From the NCBI GenBank assembly GCA_019635275.1, contig JAHBZV010000003.1, positions 62,001-126,000 of the forward strand: a DNA stretch of 64,000 nucleotides, in the 5' to 3' direction. The translations under genes were made by a program, and so were the position numbers. The notes under the pieces were generated by a model. That model did not search any database, was not told where the DNA came from, and worked only from the letters and a program-made list of their open reading frames with translations. The stretch's first letter is position 1. Each line of letters opens with the position of its first letter. Below, in pieces: positions 55,168 to 64,000 of this stretch. Source of the DNA: Burkholderiaceae bacterium (GTDB taxonomy: Bacteria > Pseudomonadota > Gammaproteobacteria > Burkholderiales > Burkholderiaceae_E).

Positions 55168-55710
55168 CTAGATCGGGTAGATCAGCGAGTTGGGAATCAG
55201 CTCGGTGTCGAAGACAACGTGCTTGAGCCCGAAACACCAGTCGTCGCCGACGCGCACCAGTTCGTCCAGGTGCCGCCCGGCGCTGAGGATCTCCGCGGGC
55301 TGCTGCACGTGCGTGCGCAACACCACGTAGTTGGCCTCGGTCGCCACGCGCAGCGGCTTCGCCGTGTCGCCCGCCAGCACCGCGCGCACCCGCGCGGCGC
55401 CGATCACGTGACGCTGGTAGTACGGCGCATGAAACAGCGTATTGCGCACCGCGTGCACGCGATCGCGCAGCATGCCCTGCCCCTCGAGCGCCATCGTCGC
55501 CAGCGGCAAGCCACGGTCGTGGTTCTCGCGCGGCTGCACCAGGTAGCGGCAATCGGGCGCGAACAGCGCGACCCAGTCGTCGTAGCGCGCCTCGTCGAGC
55601 GCCGCCGCATAGTCGGCGTACAGCCTCGCCACGGCCATCGCATCGTCGGCCCGCAGCGCGACGCTGCGCCCTGCAACTGCGGACCCGGAAACCGGTTCCT
55701 GCGCGCCCAT
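55168..55710 (-). CDS. Ring-hydroxylating oxygenase small (beta) subunit
   Basis: A 180-residue structural subunit of a Rieske non-heme iron oxygenase, with the NTF2-like fold. Typical segments are VARLYADYAAALDEARYDDWVALF, CRYLVQPRENHDRGLPLATMA, MLRDRVHAVRNTLFHAPYYQRH and VVFDTELIPNSLIYPI. The ATG at 55710 lies 2 bases after the alpha-subunit stop, so the two are co-translated. The substrate is set by the alpha subunit. The pair resembles anthranilate-, salicylate- or terephthalate-type enzymes in length and order. Confidence 0.9.
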   Translation of the reverse strand: MGAQEPVSGSAVAGRSVALRADDAMAVARLYADYAAALDEARYDDWVALFAPDCRYLVQPRENHDRGLPLATMALEGQGMLRDRVHAVRNTLFHAPYYQRHVIGAARVRAVLAGDTAKPLRVATEANYVVLRTHVQQPAEILSAGRHLDELVRVGDDWCFGLKHVVFDTELIPNSLIYPI

Positions 55711-55712
55711 GA

Positions 55713-56969
55713 TCAGACCTCCATCACCCGGCGCCAGTACGCGACCATGCCGCGGATCAGCGTCTCGGTCACCATGTGGTCGGCATCCCCGACACCGTGC
55801 CCGCCCAGGGCGCTGATCGTGCGCCCGTCGGGATCCTGCGCGAAGCCCTGCTGCGACATCTCGACCACCTCGCCGTCGTCGGCCGACACGAAGCCGGCCG
55901 GGCCGAACAGGTTGGCCTGGCGCAGCCGGCGCTGCGTCATCTCGGGCGTATCGTCGGCAAAGCCGAAGTGCGTCCAGACGAAGTCGAACACGCCGGGGCC
56001 GCGCGGCACGATGTGCCGGGTCGACAGCGAATTCACCTGCTGCTGGATGATCAGCGACGGAAACAGCGTGATCATCGTCACCGTCGGGCCGTTCCACCAC
56101 GGCTCGGGCACCACGTCGAGCAGGCGCGCGTCGTTCAGCGTCAGGTTCTCCTTGAAGCTGGTGACCCCCTGCGTGACGTCGGCGCGGCCGCCGTCGTTGC
56201 GCCGCGAGATCATCACCGCGTGCCGGCCGTGCTGGTCGAGCACCATCTGCGAGCGCTGGTCGGCGCGCCACAACCCGAAGGTGACGAACCACGTGTGCAG
56301 CAGCCCCGGGTGGTACGGGTCCTTGATGTTCTCCTGCATCAGCTTCCAGTTGCCCGGAATGCGCTGGCGCGAGTAGCCAAGCAGCGTCAGCGCGCGACCG
56401 TCGAACACCCGCTCGACCCACGGCAGCACCTTCGGCCCGATCGCGTCGCGCAGCGGCTCGACGTCGTCGTCGAACGACGCGAACACCAGGCCGTTCAGCG
56501 TCTCGACGCGCAGGCGATTCAGGCCATGGTCTTCGAGGCGGAAGTCGGGCGGCATCCCGCCCTGGACGCGCGCCTTGCCGTCCTCGACCGTCTTCACGCC
56601 GCGCCGGAACGGCACCCCGACCAGGTTGCCCTTCAGGTCGTAGTTCCACTGATGATACGGGCAGACGAAGTCGCGGGCGTTGCCGTGCGACGCGCGGCAA
56701 AAGCGCACGCCGCGGTGCGCGCAGTGGTTCTCGACGACGTTGATCGTGCCGTCGTGGTCGCGCACCATGATCACCGAGCGCTCGCCGATCCAGGTCGTGC
56801 GGTAGTCGCCCGGGTTCGGGATCTCGCAGGCCAGGCCGGCGTAGTTCCAGTGCCCGCGATAGAACAGACGCTCGAGCTCGCGGCGGTACAGGCCGGGATC
56901 GGTATAGGCGCGGTAGGGCACGCGCGAAACGTCTGCTACGGCCCAATCGAGAACGGTCGGCGCGAGCAT
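55713..56969 (-). CDS. Ring-hydroxylating oxygenase large (alpha) subunit
   Basis: A 418-residue catalytic subunit that adds oxygen to an aromatic ring. The Rieske ligands are in ENHCAHRGVRFCRASHG and VCPYHQWNYDLKGNLVGVPF (residues about 80-115). The mononuclear iron site is in GNWKLMQENIKDPYHPGLLH near 205-224, with the bridging Asp and two His. From memory it is closest to the anthranilate/salicylate/terephthalate group (for example the EIPNPGDYRTTWIGERSVIMV and YADDT-like FADDTPEMTQRRLRQANLFG regions). The exact substrate cannot be read. The start is ATG 56969, 3 bases after the upstream nucleotidyltransferase stop, with GGAGGG in the stop region as the ribosome site. Confidence 0.92.
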   Translation of the reverse strand: MLAPTVLDWAVADVSRVPYRAYTDPGLYRRELERLFYRGHWNYAGLACEIPNPGDYRTTWIGERSVIMVRDHDGTINVVENHCAHRGVRFCRASHGNARDFVCPYHQWNYDLKGNLVGVPFRRGVKTVEDGKARVQGGMPPDFRLEDHGLNRLRVETLNGLVFASFDDDVEPLRDAIGPKVLPWVERVFDGRALTLLGYSRQRIPGNWKLMQENIKDPYHPGLLHTWFVTFGLWRADQRSQMVLDQHGRHAVMISRRNDGGRADVTQGVTSFKENLTLNDARLLDVVPEPWWNGPTVTMITLFPSLIIQQQVNSLSTRHIVPRGPGVFDFVWTHFGFADDTPEMTQRRLRQANLFGPAGFVSADDGEVVEMSQQGFAQDPDGRTISALGGHGVGDADHMVTETLIRGMVAYWRRVMEV

Positions 56970-56972
56970 GGC

Positions 56973-57626
56973 TCATCCCTCCCTGGAGATCGCGGCACGC
57001 AGGCCGCGTCCGGCCAGCTGCGCGAGGTCGTCGACGGTGTCGATGTCGACGACGAAATGGTCGTTGGGCGCCTCGACACGGCGCACCAGCGCCGGGTGAG
57101 CAGCGAGGTAGCCGCGCGCGCCGACGCCCGGGCCTGACTCGAGGATCGGCGCGCGCATCGCGGCGTCGACGATCACCGGGTTGCCGCGCCGGCCCTCGAA
57201 GACCGGCACCAGCGCGCAGCCGCGCGGCAGCGCGCGCCATTGCTCCACGAGCCAGCGCAGGTCGGCGGCATCGAGCAGCGGCTGGTCGGACAGCATGACG
57301 AGGATCGCATCCAGGTCCGCAGGCAGCGCCCGCAGCCCCGCATCGACCGAGACCTGGTGGTCGGCCGACTCCGGCGCGCTGCAGGCCTGCCAGCCGGCCA
57401 GGCCGGCCAGCGCCTGCCTGACCGCGCCGGCTGCCGGGCCGAGCACGACGACGATCGGGGCAAGCGGCACCGCCTGCAGCGTGCGCAGCGCGCGCCGCAC
57501 CATCGGTTCGCCGTCGATGTCGACGAGCAGCTTGTCCGGGCCGCCCATCCGCGACGAGCGCCCGGCAGCCAGCAGCAGCGCGCCGACGCGCGCAGGCGGC
57601 CCCCCCGCTGGCACAATGGACTCCAT
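56973..57626 (-). CDS. MocA-like nucleotidyltransferase (molybdenum cofactor cytidylyltransferase family)
   Basis: A 217-residue protein with the MobA-like NTP-transferase fold. The nucleotide signature is ALLLAAGRSSRMGGPDKLLV at about residues 15-34. LVMLSDQPLLDAADLRWLVE, the metal-binding DQP region, follows near 110. FEGRRGNPVIVDAAMR and VVDIDTVDDLAQL complete the family pattern. Relatives such as MocA attach CMP to molybdopterin for xanthine-dehydrogenase-type enzymes. None of those enzymes is encoded here. Instead it begins an operon with a Rieske oxygenase (3-base gap). The ATG used is 57626. Its partner enzyme may be elsewhere on the chromosome. Confidence 0.82.
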   Translation of the reverse strand: MESIVPAGGPPARVGALLLAAGRSSRMGGPDKLLVDIDGEPMVRRALRTLQAVPLAPIVVVLGPAAGAVRQALAGLAGWQACSAPESADHQVSVDAGLRALPADLDAILVMLSDQPLLDAADLRWLVEQWRALPRGCALVPVFEGRRGNPVIVDAAMRAPILESGPGVGARGYLAAHPALVRRVEAPNDHFVVDIDTVDDLAQLAGRGLRAAISREG

Positions 57627-57667
57627 GCGAACCAGTGTACCAAGCGCCCAGGGCGGCGAGACTCGCC

Positions 57668-58306
57668 ATGCCTGACTTCGCGGCGCTGTTCGCAGCGCTC
57701 GTCGGCCAGCTGCCCGAGCCGCTGATGCGCCACCTGCCCGATCTGGCGCTGGCCGGCGCGCTCGCCTGGGGCGCCGGGCTGCGGCTCTACCTGGTGGTGT
57801 TCCTGTTCGGCCTGCTCGCGCGGCTCGGCTGGTGGGAGCTACCCGAGCACCTGACACTGCTCGCGCACCCGCTGGTGCTCGGCGCCTCGGGGTTCATGGC
57901 GATCGTCGAGCTGTTCGCCGACAAGCTGCCCTGGCTCGACACGCTGTGGGATGGATTGAACACGTTCGTGCGGATCCCCGCCGGGGCGGCGCTCGCGGCC
58001 GCGGTGTTCGGCGACTCGGGCGCCGCAGCGGCGCTCGCGGCCGGCCTGCTGGGCGGCACGCTCACCGCCACGACCCACTTCGCGAAATCGGGCACCCGGG
58101 CGGTGGTCAATACGTCGCCGGAGCCGCTCTCGAACCTCGCGGTCTCGATGGGCGAGGACGTGCTGGTGCTGGGCGGCACCTGGCTGGCCGTCCAGCACCC
58201 GCTGCTGTTCCTGATCGCGCTGCTGCTGTTCGTGATCGGCGCTGCGCTGCTGATCAGGCTCGTCGTGCGGGGGCTGCGCCGGCTGTTCGGGACGAAGCCA
58301 GCCTGA
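57668..58306 (+). CDS. DUF4126 family membrane protein
   Basis: A 212-residue inner-membrane protein of unknown function. About five hydrophobic helices are visible, with family segments GAGLRLYLVVFLFGLLARLGWWELP, GFMAIVELFADKLPWLDTLWDGLNTFVRIPAGA, THFAKSGTRAVVNTSPEPLSN and VQHPLLFLIALLLF. The frame is open 33 bases upstream, but the ATG at 57668 gives the usual start before the first helix. It is divergent from the MocA-like gene, with 41 bases between the starts, and converges with glnB. No partner suggests a role. Confidence 0.82.
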   Translation: MPDFAALFAALVGQLPEPLMRHLPDLALAGALAWGAGLRLYLVVFLFGLLARLGWWELPEHLTLLAHPLVLGASGFMAIVELFADKLPWLDTLWDGLNTFVRIPAGAALAAAVFGDSGAAAALAAGLLGGTLTATTHFAKSGTRAVVNTSPEPLSNLAVSMGEDVLVLGGTWLAVQHPLLFLIALLLFVIGAALLIRLVVRGLRRLFGTKPA

Positions 58307-58321
58307 CCGACCCGTGCTGAC

Positions 58322-58342
58322 GGGGCGCGCCCGAAGCGCCCC
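58322..58342. terminator. Hairpin between DUF4126 and glnB
   Basis: GGGGCGC and GCGCCCC form a perfect 7-bp stem around a 7-base loop in the 57-base gap between two convergent genes. There is no T-run on either side. It is a candidate two-way stop or 3'-end stabiliser. Confidence 0.45.
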
Positions 58343-58363
58343 GGCGGGCAGGTTCGCGCCCGT

Positions 58364-58774
<411 letters not shown>

Positions 58775-58832
58775 TCACGCCGGGGCGCGCGGGCGGTCGG
58801 CCACAGCCGCGGCGCGCTGCGTCGCCCCGCGC

Positions 58833-60446
<1,614 letters not shown>

Positions 60447-60460
60447 CGGAGGGAAGCTCT

Positions 60461-61711
60461 TTGTCGCTCGGTCGGGTGGGTGTCGATTATCGCACGCAGG
60501 TTCTCGAGGATCTCTCGGGCGTCGGCGCGGCCGACTGGAACGCGCTGGTCGCGGCCGGCGCCGGCCGCGCGCGCCCTCAGCCGTTCCTGCGCCACGAGTT
60601 CCTGCGCGCGCTCGAGCTGGCCGGCTGCGTCGGCGAAGCCGCCGGCTGGATCCCGCGCCACCTGCTGTTGCGCGACACCGCCGGGGCGCCGGCCGCAGCC
60701 GTGCCCGCCTACCTGAAGCTGCATTCGTATGGCGAGTATGTGTTCGACTGGGCCTGGGCGGACGCCTACCGGCGCCACGGCCTGCGCTACTACCCGAAAC
60801 TGCTGTCGGCCATTCCTTTCACGCCCGTGCCCGGCACCCGGCTGGGCGCACGCGATGCGCCGGCCCGCAGCGCGGCGGCTCGCGCACTGCTCGAGGTCGC
60901 CCGATCGCTGCAGTTGTCGTCGCTTCACGTGCTGTTCCCGCGCCCGGACGAGGCGCAGGCCCTGCGCGAGGCCGGCCTGATGCTGCGCCACGGCGTCCAG
61001 TTCCACTGGCGCAACGCCGGCTACGCCGACTTCGACGCGTTCCTCACGACGCTCGCGCAGCCCAAGCGCAAGAAGATCCGCGCGGAGCGCCGCAAGGTCG
61101 CCGAAGCGGGCGTGCGATTGCGCCGCCTGCGCGGGCGCGAGATCGGCAGCGCGGACTGGGCGTTCTTCAACCGGTGCTACGAGTCGACCTACGCCGCGCA
61201 CCAGTCCACGCCGTACCTGAACCTGGAATTCTTCGAGCGCATCGGCGAGGCGATGCCCGAGCACCTCGTGCTCGTGATGGCCGAGCGCGACGGCCGCCCG
61301 GTCGCCTCCAGCCTGCTGGTGCACGACGACGAGCGGCTGTACGGCCGCTACTGGGGCGCGATCGAGCCGGTGCCTTGCCTGCACTTCGAGGCCTGCTACT
61401 ACCAGGCGATCGAGACCGCGATCGAGGCCGGCCTGCGCGTCGTCGAAGGTGGTGCGCAGGGCGAACACAAGATGTCGCGCGGCTTCGACCCGGTGCCGAC
61501 CGTGTCGGCGCACTGGTTGGCCGAACCCGCGTTCGCGCAGGCCGTTGACCGCTTCCTGCAGCGCGAGGACGCGATGGTCGGTGCGTATCTCGACGAGCTG
61601 CGCGAGCGGTCGCCCTACCGTGCGGTGCCCGCCGGCGCGGACACAGCACCCGCCGACGCAGTGCCCGGCGCGGACGCTGCGGCCGGCGACGACGCCTCGG
61701 CGTCGGACTGA
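60461..61711 (+). CDS. GNAT-family/DUF482 (FemAB-like) acyltransferase-like protein
   Basis: A 416-residue cytoplasmic protein of the DUF482/peptidogalycan biosynthesis group. Family segments include LRHEFLRALELAGCVGEAAGW, YLKLHSYGEYVFDWAWADAY, RYYPKLLSAIPFTPVPGTRL, FLTTLAQPKRKKIRAERRKV and LEFFERIGEAMPEHLVLVMA. GGAQGEHKMSRGFDPVPTVSAHWL near the end is the usual final motif. The start is a TTG at 60461 with a strong GGAGGG site; a GTG at 60476 is an alternative. The last 30 residues are Ala/Asp/Pro-rich and lie in a 97-base overlap with the opposite-strand efflux gene. Substrate unknown. Confidence 0.82.
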   Translation: MSLGRVGVDYRTQVLEDLSGVGAADWNALVAAGAGRARPQPFLRHEFLRALELAGCVGEAAGWIPRHLLLRDTAGAPAAAVPAYLKLHSYGEYVFDWAWADAYRRHGLRYYPKLLSAIPFTPVPGTRLGARDAPARSAAARALLEVARSLQLSSLHVLFPRPDEAQALREAGLMLRHGVQFHWRNAGYADFDAFLTTLAQPKRKKIRAERRKVAEAGVRLRRLRGREIGSADWAFFNRCYESTYAAHQSTPYLNLEFFERIGEAMPEHLVLVMAERDGRPVASSLLVHDDERLYGRYWGAIEPVPCLHFEACYYQAIETAIEAGLRVVEGGAQGEHKMSRGFDPVPTVSAHWLAEPAFAQAVDRFLQREDAMVGAYLDELRERSPYRAVPAGADTAPADAVPGADAAAGDDASASD

Positions 61712-63192
61712 CGCCAGCCGCCGCCCAGCGACTTCATCAGGTCGACGCTGTAGCCGAGCCGCGCCTGGCGGTTGCGGATCAGCGCCAGCTCGGCGTCGTT
61801 CTGCGTGCGCAGCGCGTCGAGCAGCTCGAGGTAGCCCGAATAACCGGACTCGTAGCGTGCGCGTGCGAGCCGCGTGCTGTTGCGCGCCGCGTCGAGCCGC
61901 GCCTGCAGGTCGCCTTCGGCCGCCGCGCTGCGCTCGTTGTTGGTCAGCGCGTCGCCGACTTCGCGGAAGGCCGTCTCGATCGACTTCTGGTAGCCGGCCA
62001 GCGCCTGCCGCTGCCGCGCCTCGGCCTGCTCGGCGCGCGCCTGCAAGCGTCCGGCGTCGAAGATCGGTAGCGCGAGCCCGAAGCCCAGCGACCAGATCCG
62101 CGCGCCGCTGCGCAGCAGGTCGGAGAGCTCGGCGCTCTGCCCGCCGAACGAGCCGGTCAGCGAGATCGTCGGCAGCATCGCCGCGCGCGCGACGCCGATG
62201 CGCGCATTGGCAGCCTGCAGTGCCGCCTCGGCCTGGCGGATGTCGGGGCGACGGTCGAGCAGCGTCGACGGCAGGCCGGCCGGCGGCAACGGCGGCACCG
62301 GCATCGCGCGCAGGTCGCCCGCGGGCACGCGCAGGCCGGGTTGGCCCGTGAGCGCGCCGAGTTGTCGCTCGACCGCGGCACGCTGGCGCTGCAACTCGAT
62401 CAGCTGCAGCGCCGCTTCGGCCCGCGCCGCCTCGGCCTGGTTGACGTCGAGGTCCGACACGACGCCGCCGCGCGCCCGGGCGCGCACCACTTCGAGGCTC
62501 TCGGTGCGAGTCTGCACGCTCTCGCGGGTGACCGCGATCTGGGCGTCGAGCGAGCGCAGCGCGAACCACGACTGCGCGGTCGTTCCGGCCAGGCTCAGCG
62601 CGACGACGTCGCGGGCGTAGCGGCTCGCCGCCAGCTGCGCGTCGACCGCCTCGGCGCCGCGCCGCAGCTTGCCCCACAGATCGAGTTCGAACGCGGTGGA
62701 CAGCGCGATGCGCTGGTCGGATCGCGCCAGCGGCACGCTCGGCGGCACCGGCGTCGCCCCCAGCGACGTGATCCGCGAGCGCGTGCTGGACGCGCCGAGG
62801 TCGACTTGCGGCACGAGCACCGCGTACGCCTCGCGCAGCGCCGCCTCGGCCTCCTCGACCTGCGCGATCGCGAGGCGCACGTCGGGATTGCGCGCCAGTG
62901 CAGCGTCGACCAGCGCGTCGAGCGCCGGGTCGCGATACAGCGTCCACCAGTCCACGGGCAGCGCGGCGCCGGGCGCGCCCGCCACGGCAGCGTCCGACGG
63001 CATCACGTCGACGAAGCGCTCCGGCAGCGCCTGCTCCGGGCGCCGGTAGTCGGGCCCGACCACCGTGCAGCCCGCGAGCGCGAGCGCGGCGAGGCAGGCT
63101 GCGGCAGCGCGACGCCACCGCGCCGAAGCGTCGGGCAGGCCCGTCGCGCGAGCGCCCGACGGGCGCACCGTTGCTGCAGTCGCGGCGCTCAT
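61615..63192 (-). CDS. RND efflux outer-membrane factor (NodT/OprM family lipoprotein)
   Basis: A 525-residue outer-membrane channel protein of a tripartite efflux pump. The signal ends in the lipobox [19 protein letters not shown] (Cys near 42). The two OEP repeats contain the family segments [65 protein letters not shown] and [20 protein letters not shown]. The N-terminus (first ~25 residues) is long for a lipoprotein signal, so a start further in is possible. Its 5' end overlaps the pump gene by 4 bases. The C-terminal Ala/Ser/Pro tail is encoded opposite the GNAT-type gene. Confidence 0.93.
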   Translation of the reverse strand: MSAATAATVRPSGARATGLPDASARWRRAAAACLAALALAGCTVVGPDYRRPEQALPERFVDVMPSDAAVAGAPGAALPVDWWTLYRDPALDALVDAALARNPDVRLAIAQVEEAEAALREAYAVLVPQVDLGASSTRSRITSLGATPVPPSVPLARSDQRIALSTAFELDLWGKLRRGAEAVDAQLAASRYARDVVALSLAGTTAQSWFALRSLDAQIAVTRESVQTRTESLEVVRARARGGVVSDLDVNQAEAARAEAALQLIELQRQRAAVERQLGALTGQPGLRVPAGDLRAMPVPPLPPAGLPSTLLDRRPDIRQAEAALQAANARIGVARAAMLPTISLTGSFGGQSAELSDLLRSGARIWSLGFGLALPIFDAGRLQARAEQAEARQRQALAGYQKSIETAFREVGDALTNNERSAAAEGDLQARLDAARNSTRLARARYESGYSGYLELLDALRTQNDAELALIRNRQARLGYSVDLMKSLGGGWRQSDAEASSPAAASAPGTASAGAVSAPAGTAR

Positions 63193-64000
63193 CGGGCGTC
63201 TCCCCCGGCCTCGCCGGCGGTCGGCGCGTCGCGCTCGCGACGGCGCCGGGCAGTCACCGTGAAGAACAGCGGCACGAAGATCGTCGCGACGAAGGTGGCC
63301 ACGATCATGCCGCCGAACACGCCGGTGCCCATCGAGCGGCGCGCGGCAGCGCCGGCTCCCGAAGCCAGCACCAGGGGCACCACCCCGAGCACGAACGCCA
63401 ACGACGTCATCACGATCGGGCGGAACCGCAGGCGCGCGGCCTGCAGCGCCGATTCGATCGGTGTCTTGCCGGCGAGGAACGCCTGCTGCGCGAACTCGAC
63501 GATCAGGATCGCGTTCTTCGCCGCCAGCCCGATCAGCACGACCAGCCCGATCTGGAAGTAGATGTCGTTTTCGAGCCCGCGCAGGAACACGAACCCGAGT
63601 GCCCCGGTGATCGCGAACGGCACCGCGAGCAGCACCGCCACCGGCAGGCCCCAGCGCTCGTAGAGCGCGGCGAGGATCAGGTAGACCATCACGATCGCAA
63701 AGCCGAATGCGAAGACCGACGCGCTGCCGGCGCGCTTCTCCTGGAACGCCTGGCCCGTCCAGGCGATCTGGTAGCCCGCCGGCAACGTGCGCGCGGCAAC
63801 CTCCTCGACCGCCCGGATCGCGTCACCGGAGCTCACTCCCGGCTTGCCGGCGCCGAGCACTTTCGCCGCGACGAAGCCATTGAATCGTTCGAGCTGCTCC
63901 GGCCCGACCACGCTTCGCGTCGTGATCAGCGCCTTGAGCGGAATCATCTCGCCGCTGGCGGTCGAGCGAACGAACACGTTGCCCAGGTCGTCGGGCTTGG
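63189..64000 (-). CDS. RND efflux pump inner-membrane subunit, HAE1/MexB type (partial)
   Basis: The C-terminal 270 or so residues of a proton-driven multidrug exporter; the rest lies beyond the right edge. Visible segments are [73 protein letters not shown] and [14 protein letters not shown], the conserved transmembrane proton-relay region of the last helices. [24 protein letters not shown] and the final [12 protein letters not shown] complete the typical end. Five hydrophobic helices are visible. It overlaps the outer-membrane factor gene by ATGA and is expected to follow a membrane-fusion-protein gene. Confidence 0.93.
   Translation of the reverse strand, partial: KPDDLGNVFVRSTASGEMIPLKALITTRSVVGPEQLERFNGFVAAKVLGAGKPGVSSGDAIRAVEEVAARTLPAGYQIAWTGQAFQEKRAGSASVFAFGFAIVMVYLILAALYERWGLPVAVLLAVPFAITGALGFVFLRGLENDIYFQIGLVVLIGLAAKNAILIVEFAQQAFLAGKTPIESALQAARLRFRPIVMTSLAFVLGVVPLVLASGAGAAARRSMGTGVFGGMIVATFVATIFVPLFFTVTARRRRERDAPTAGEAGGDAR

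Overview
This is a strongly GC-rich chromosomal window of a betaproteobacterium, most probably Burkholderiales. The evidence is gene content and order: sdhCDA next to a GntR regulator and mdh, then prpBCD and acnA; the chain tRNA-Val/thrS/infC/rpmI/rplT/pheS/pheT/ihfA/merR/tRNA-Pro; trxB back-to-back with a Crp-family gene and ftsK-lolA; nadE-glnB; and LivFGMH and TctC-type transport genes. Coding density is very high, many neighbours overlap by a few bases, and I see no gene-free stretch longer than about 300 bases. There is no phage, insertion sequence, CRISPR array or rRNA operon.

Region by region. 1-11.5 kb is central carbon metabolism: sdhA (cut by the left edge), sdhD, sdhC and a GntR/UTRA regulator on the minus strand. 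Facing them across an 18-bp near-palindrome and a clear sigma70 promoter are mdh, prpB, prpC, prpD, a DUF3617 secreted protein and acnA on the plus strand. 11.5-19.5 kb is accessory: a MASE1/degenerate-GGDEF/EAL protein, a TIGR04282-type glycosyltransferase, a DASS anion transporter, a VOC protein, and a cassette of cupin, medium-chain dehydrogenase, YciI-like and LysR genes. 19.5-27.6 kb is the translation block, all minus strand, with two tRNAs, and infC starting at an AUC codon. 27.6-35.4 kb is transport: an FbpB-type iron permease divergent from an FbpC-type ATPase, then a five-gene LivFGMH-type ABC operon with its binding protein, promoter and a candidate operator. 35.4-41.7 kb holds a DUF1631 protein, a thioesterase, a collapsed tctC pseudogene and katG. 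41.7-53.0 kb is a minus-strand run: tRNA-Ser beside serS, an unknown lipoprotein, rarA, an Fsr-like MFS exporter, a D-threonine-aldolase-like enzyme, lolA, ftsK and a Crp-family regulator. 53.1-64 kb holds trxB-smr, a Rieske oxygenase operon headed by a MocA-like nucleotidyltransferase, DUF4126, glnB, nadE, a GNAT/DUF482 protein and the start of an RND efflux operon (outer-membrane factor plus the C-terminal part of the pump).

How the genes work together. The first block joins the succinate-malate part of the TCA cycle to the 2-methylcitrate cycle for propionyl-CoA, with a local GntR repressor candidate. The translation block makes ribosomal proteins, IF-3 and two synthetases from one region. 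ftsK, lolA and rarA serve division, the envelope and replication-fork repair. Most of the window is ordinary housekeeping DNA. The points most worth a second look are the Rieske oxygenase operon with a MocA-like gene and no reductase, the 97-bp antisense overlap between the GNAT and outer-membrane-factor genes, two unassigned operators (mdh and liv promoters), the collapsed tctC gene, and the Gly/Ala insertions in RarA and the aldolase.
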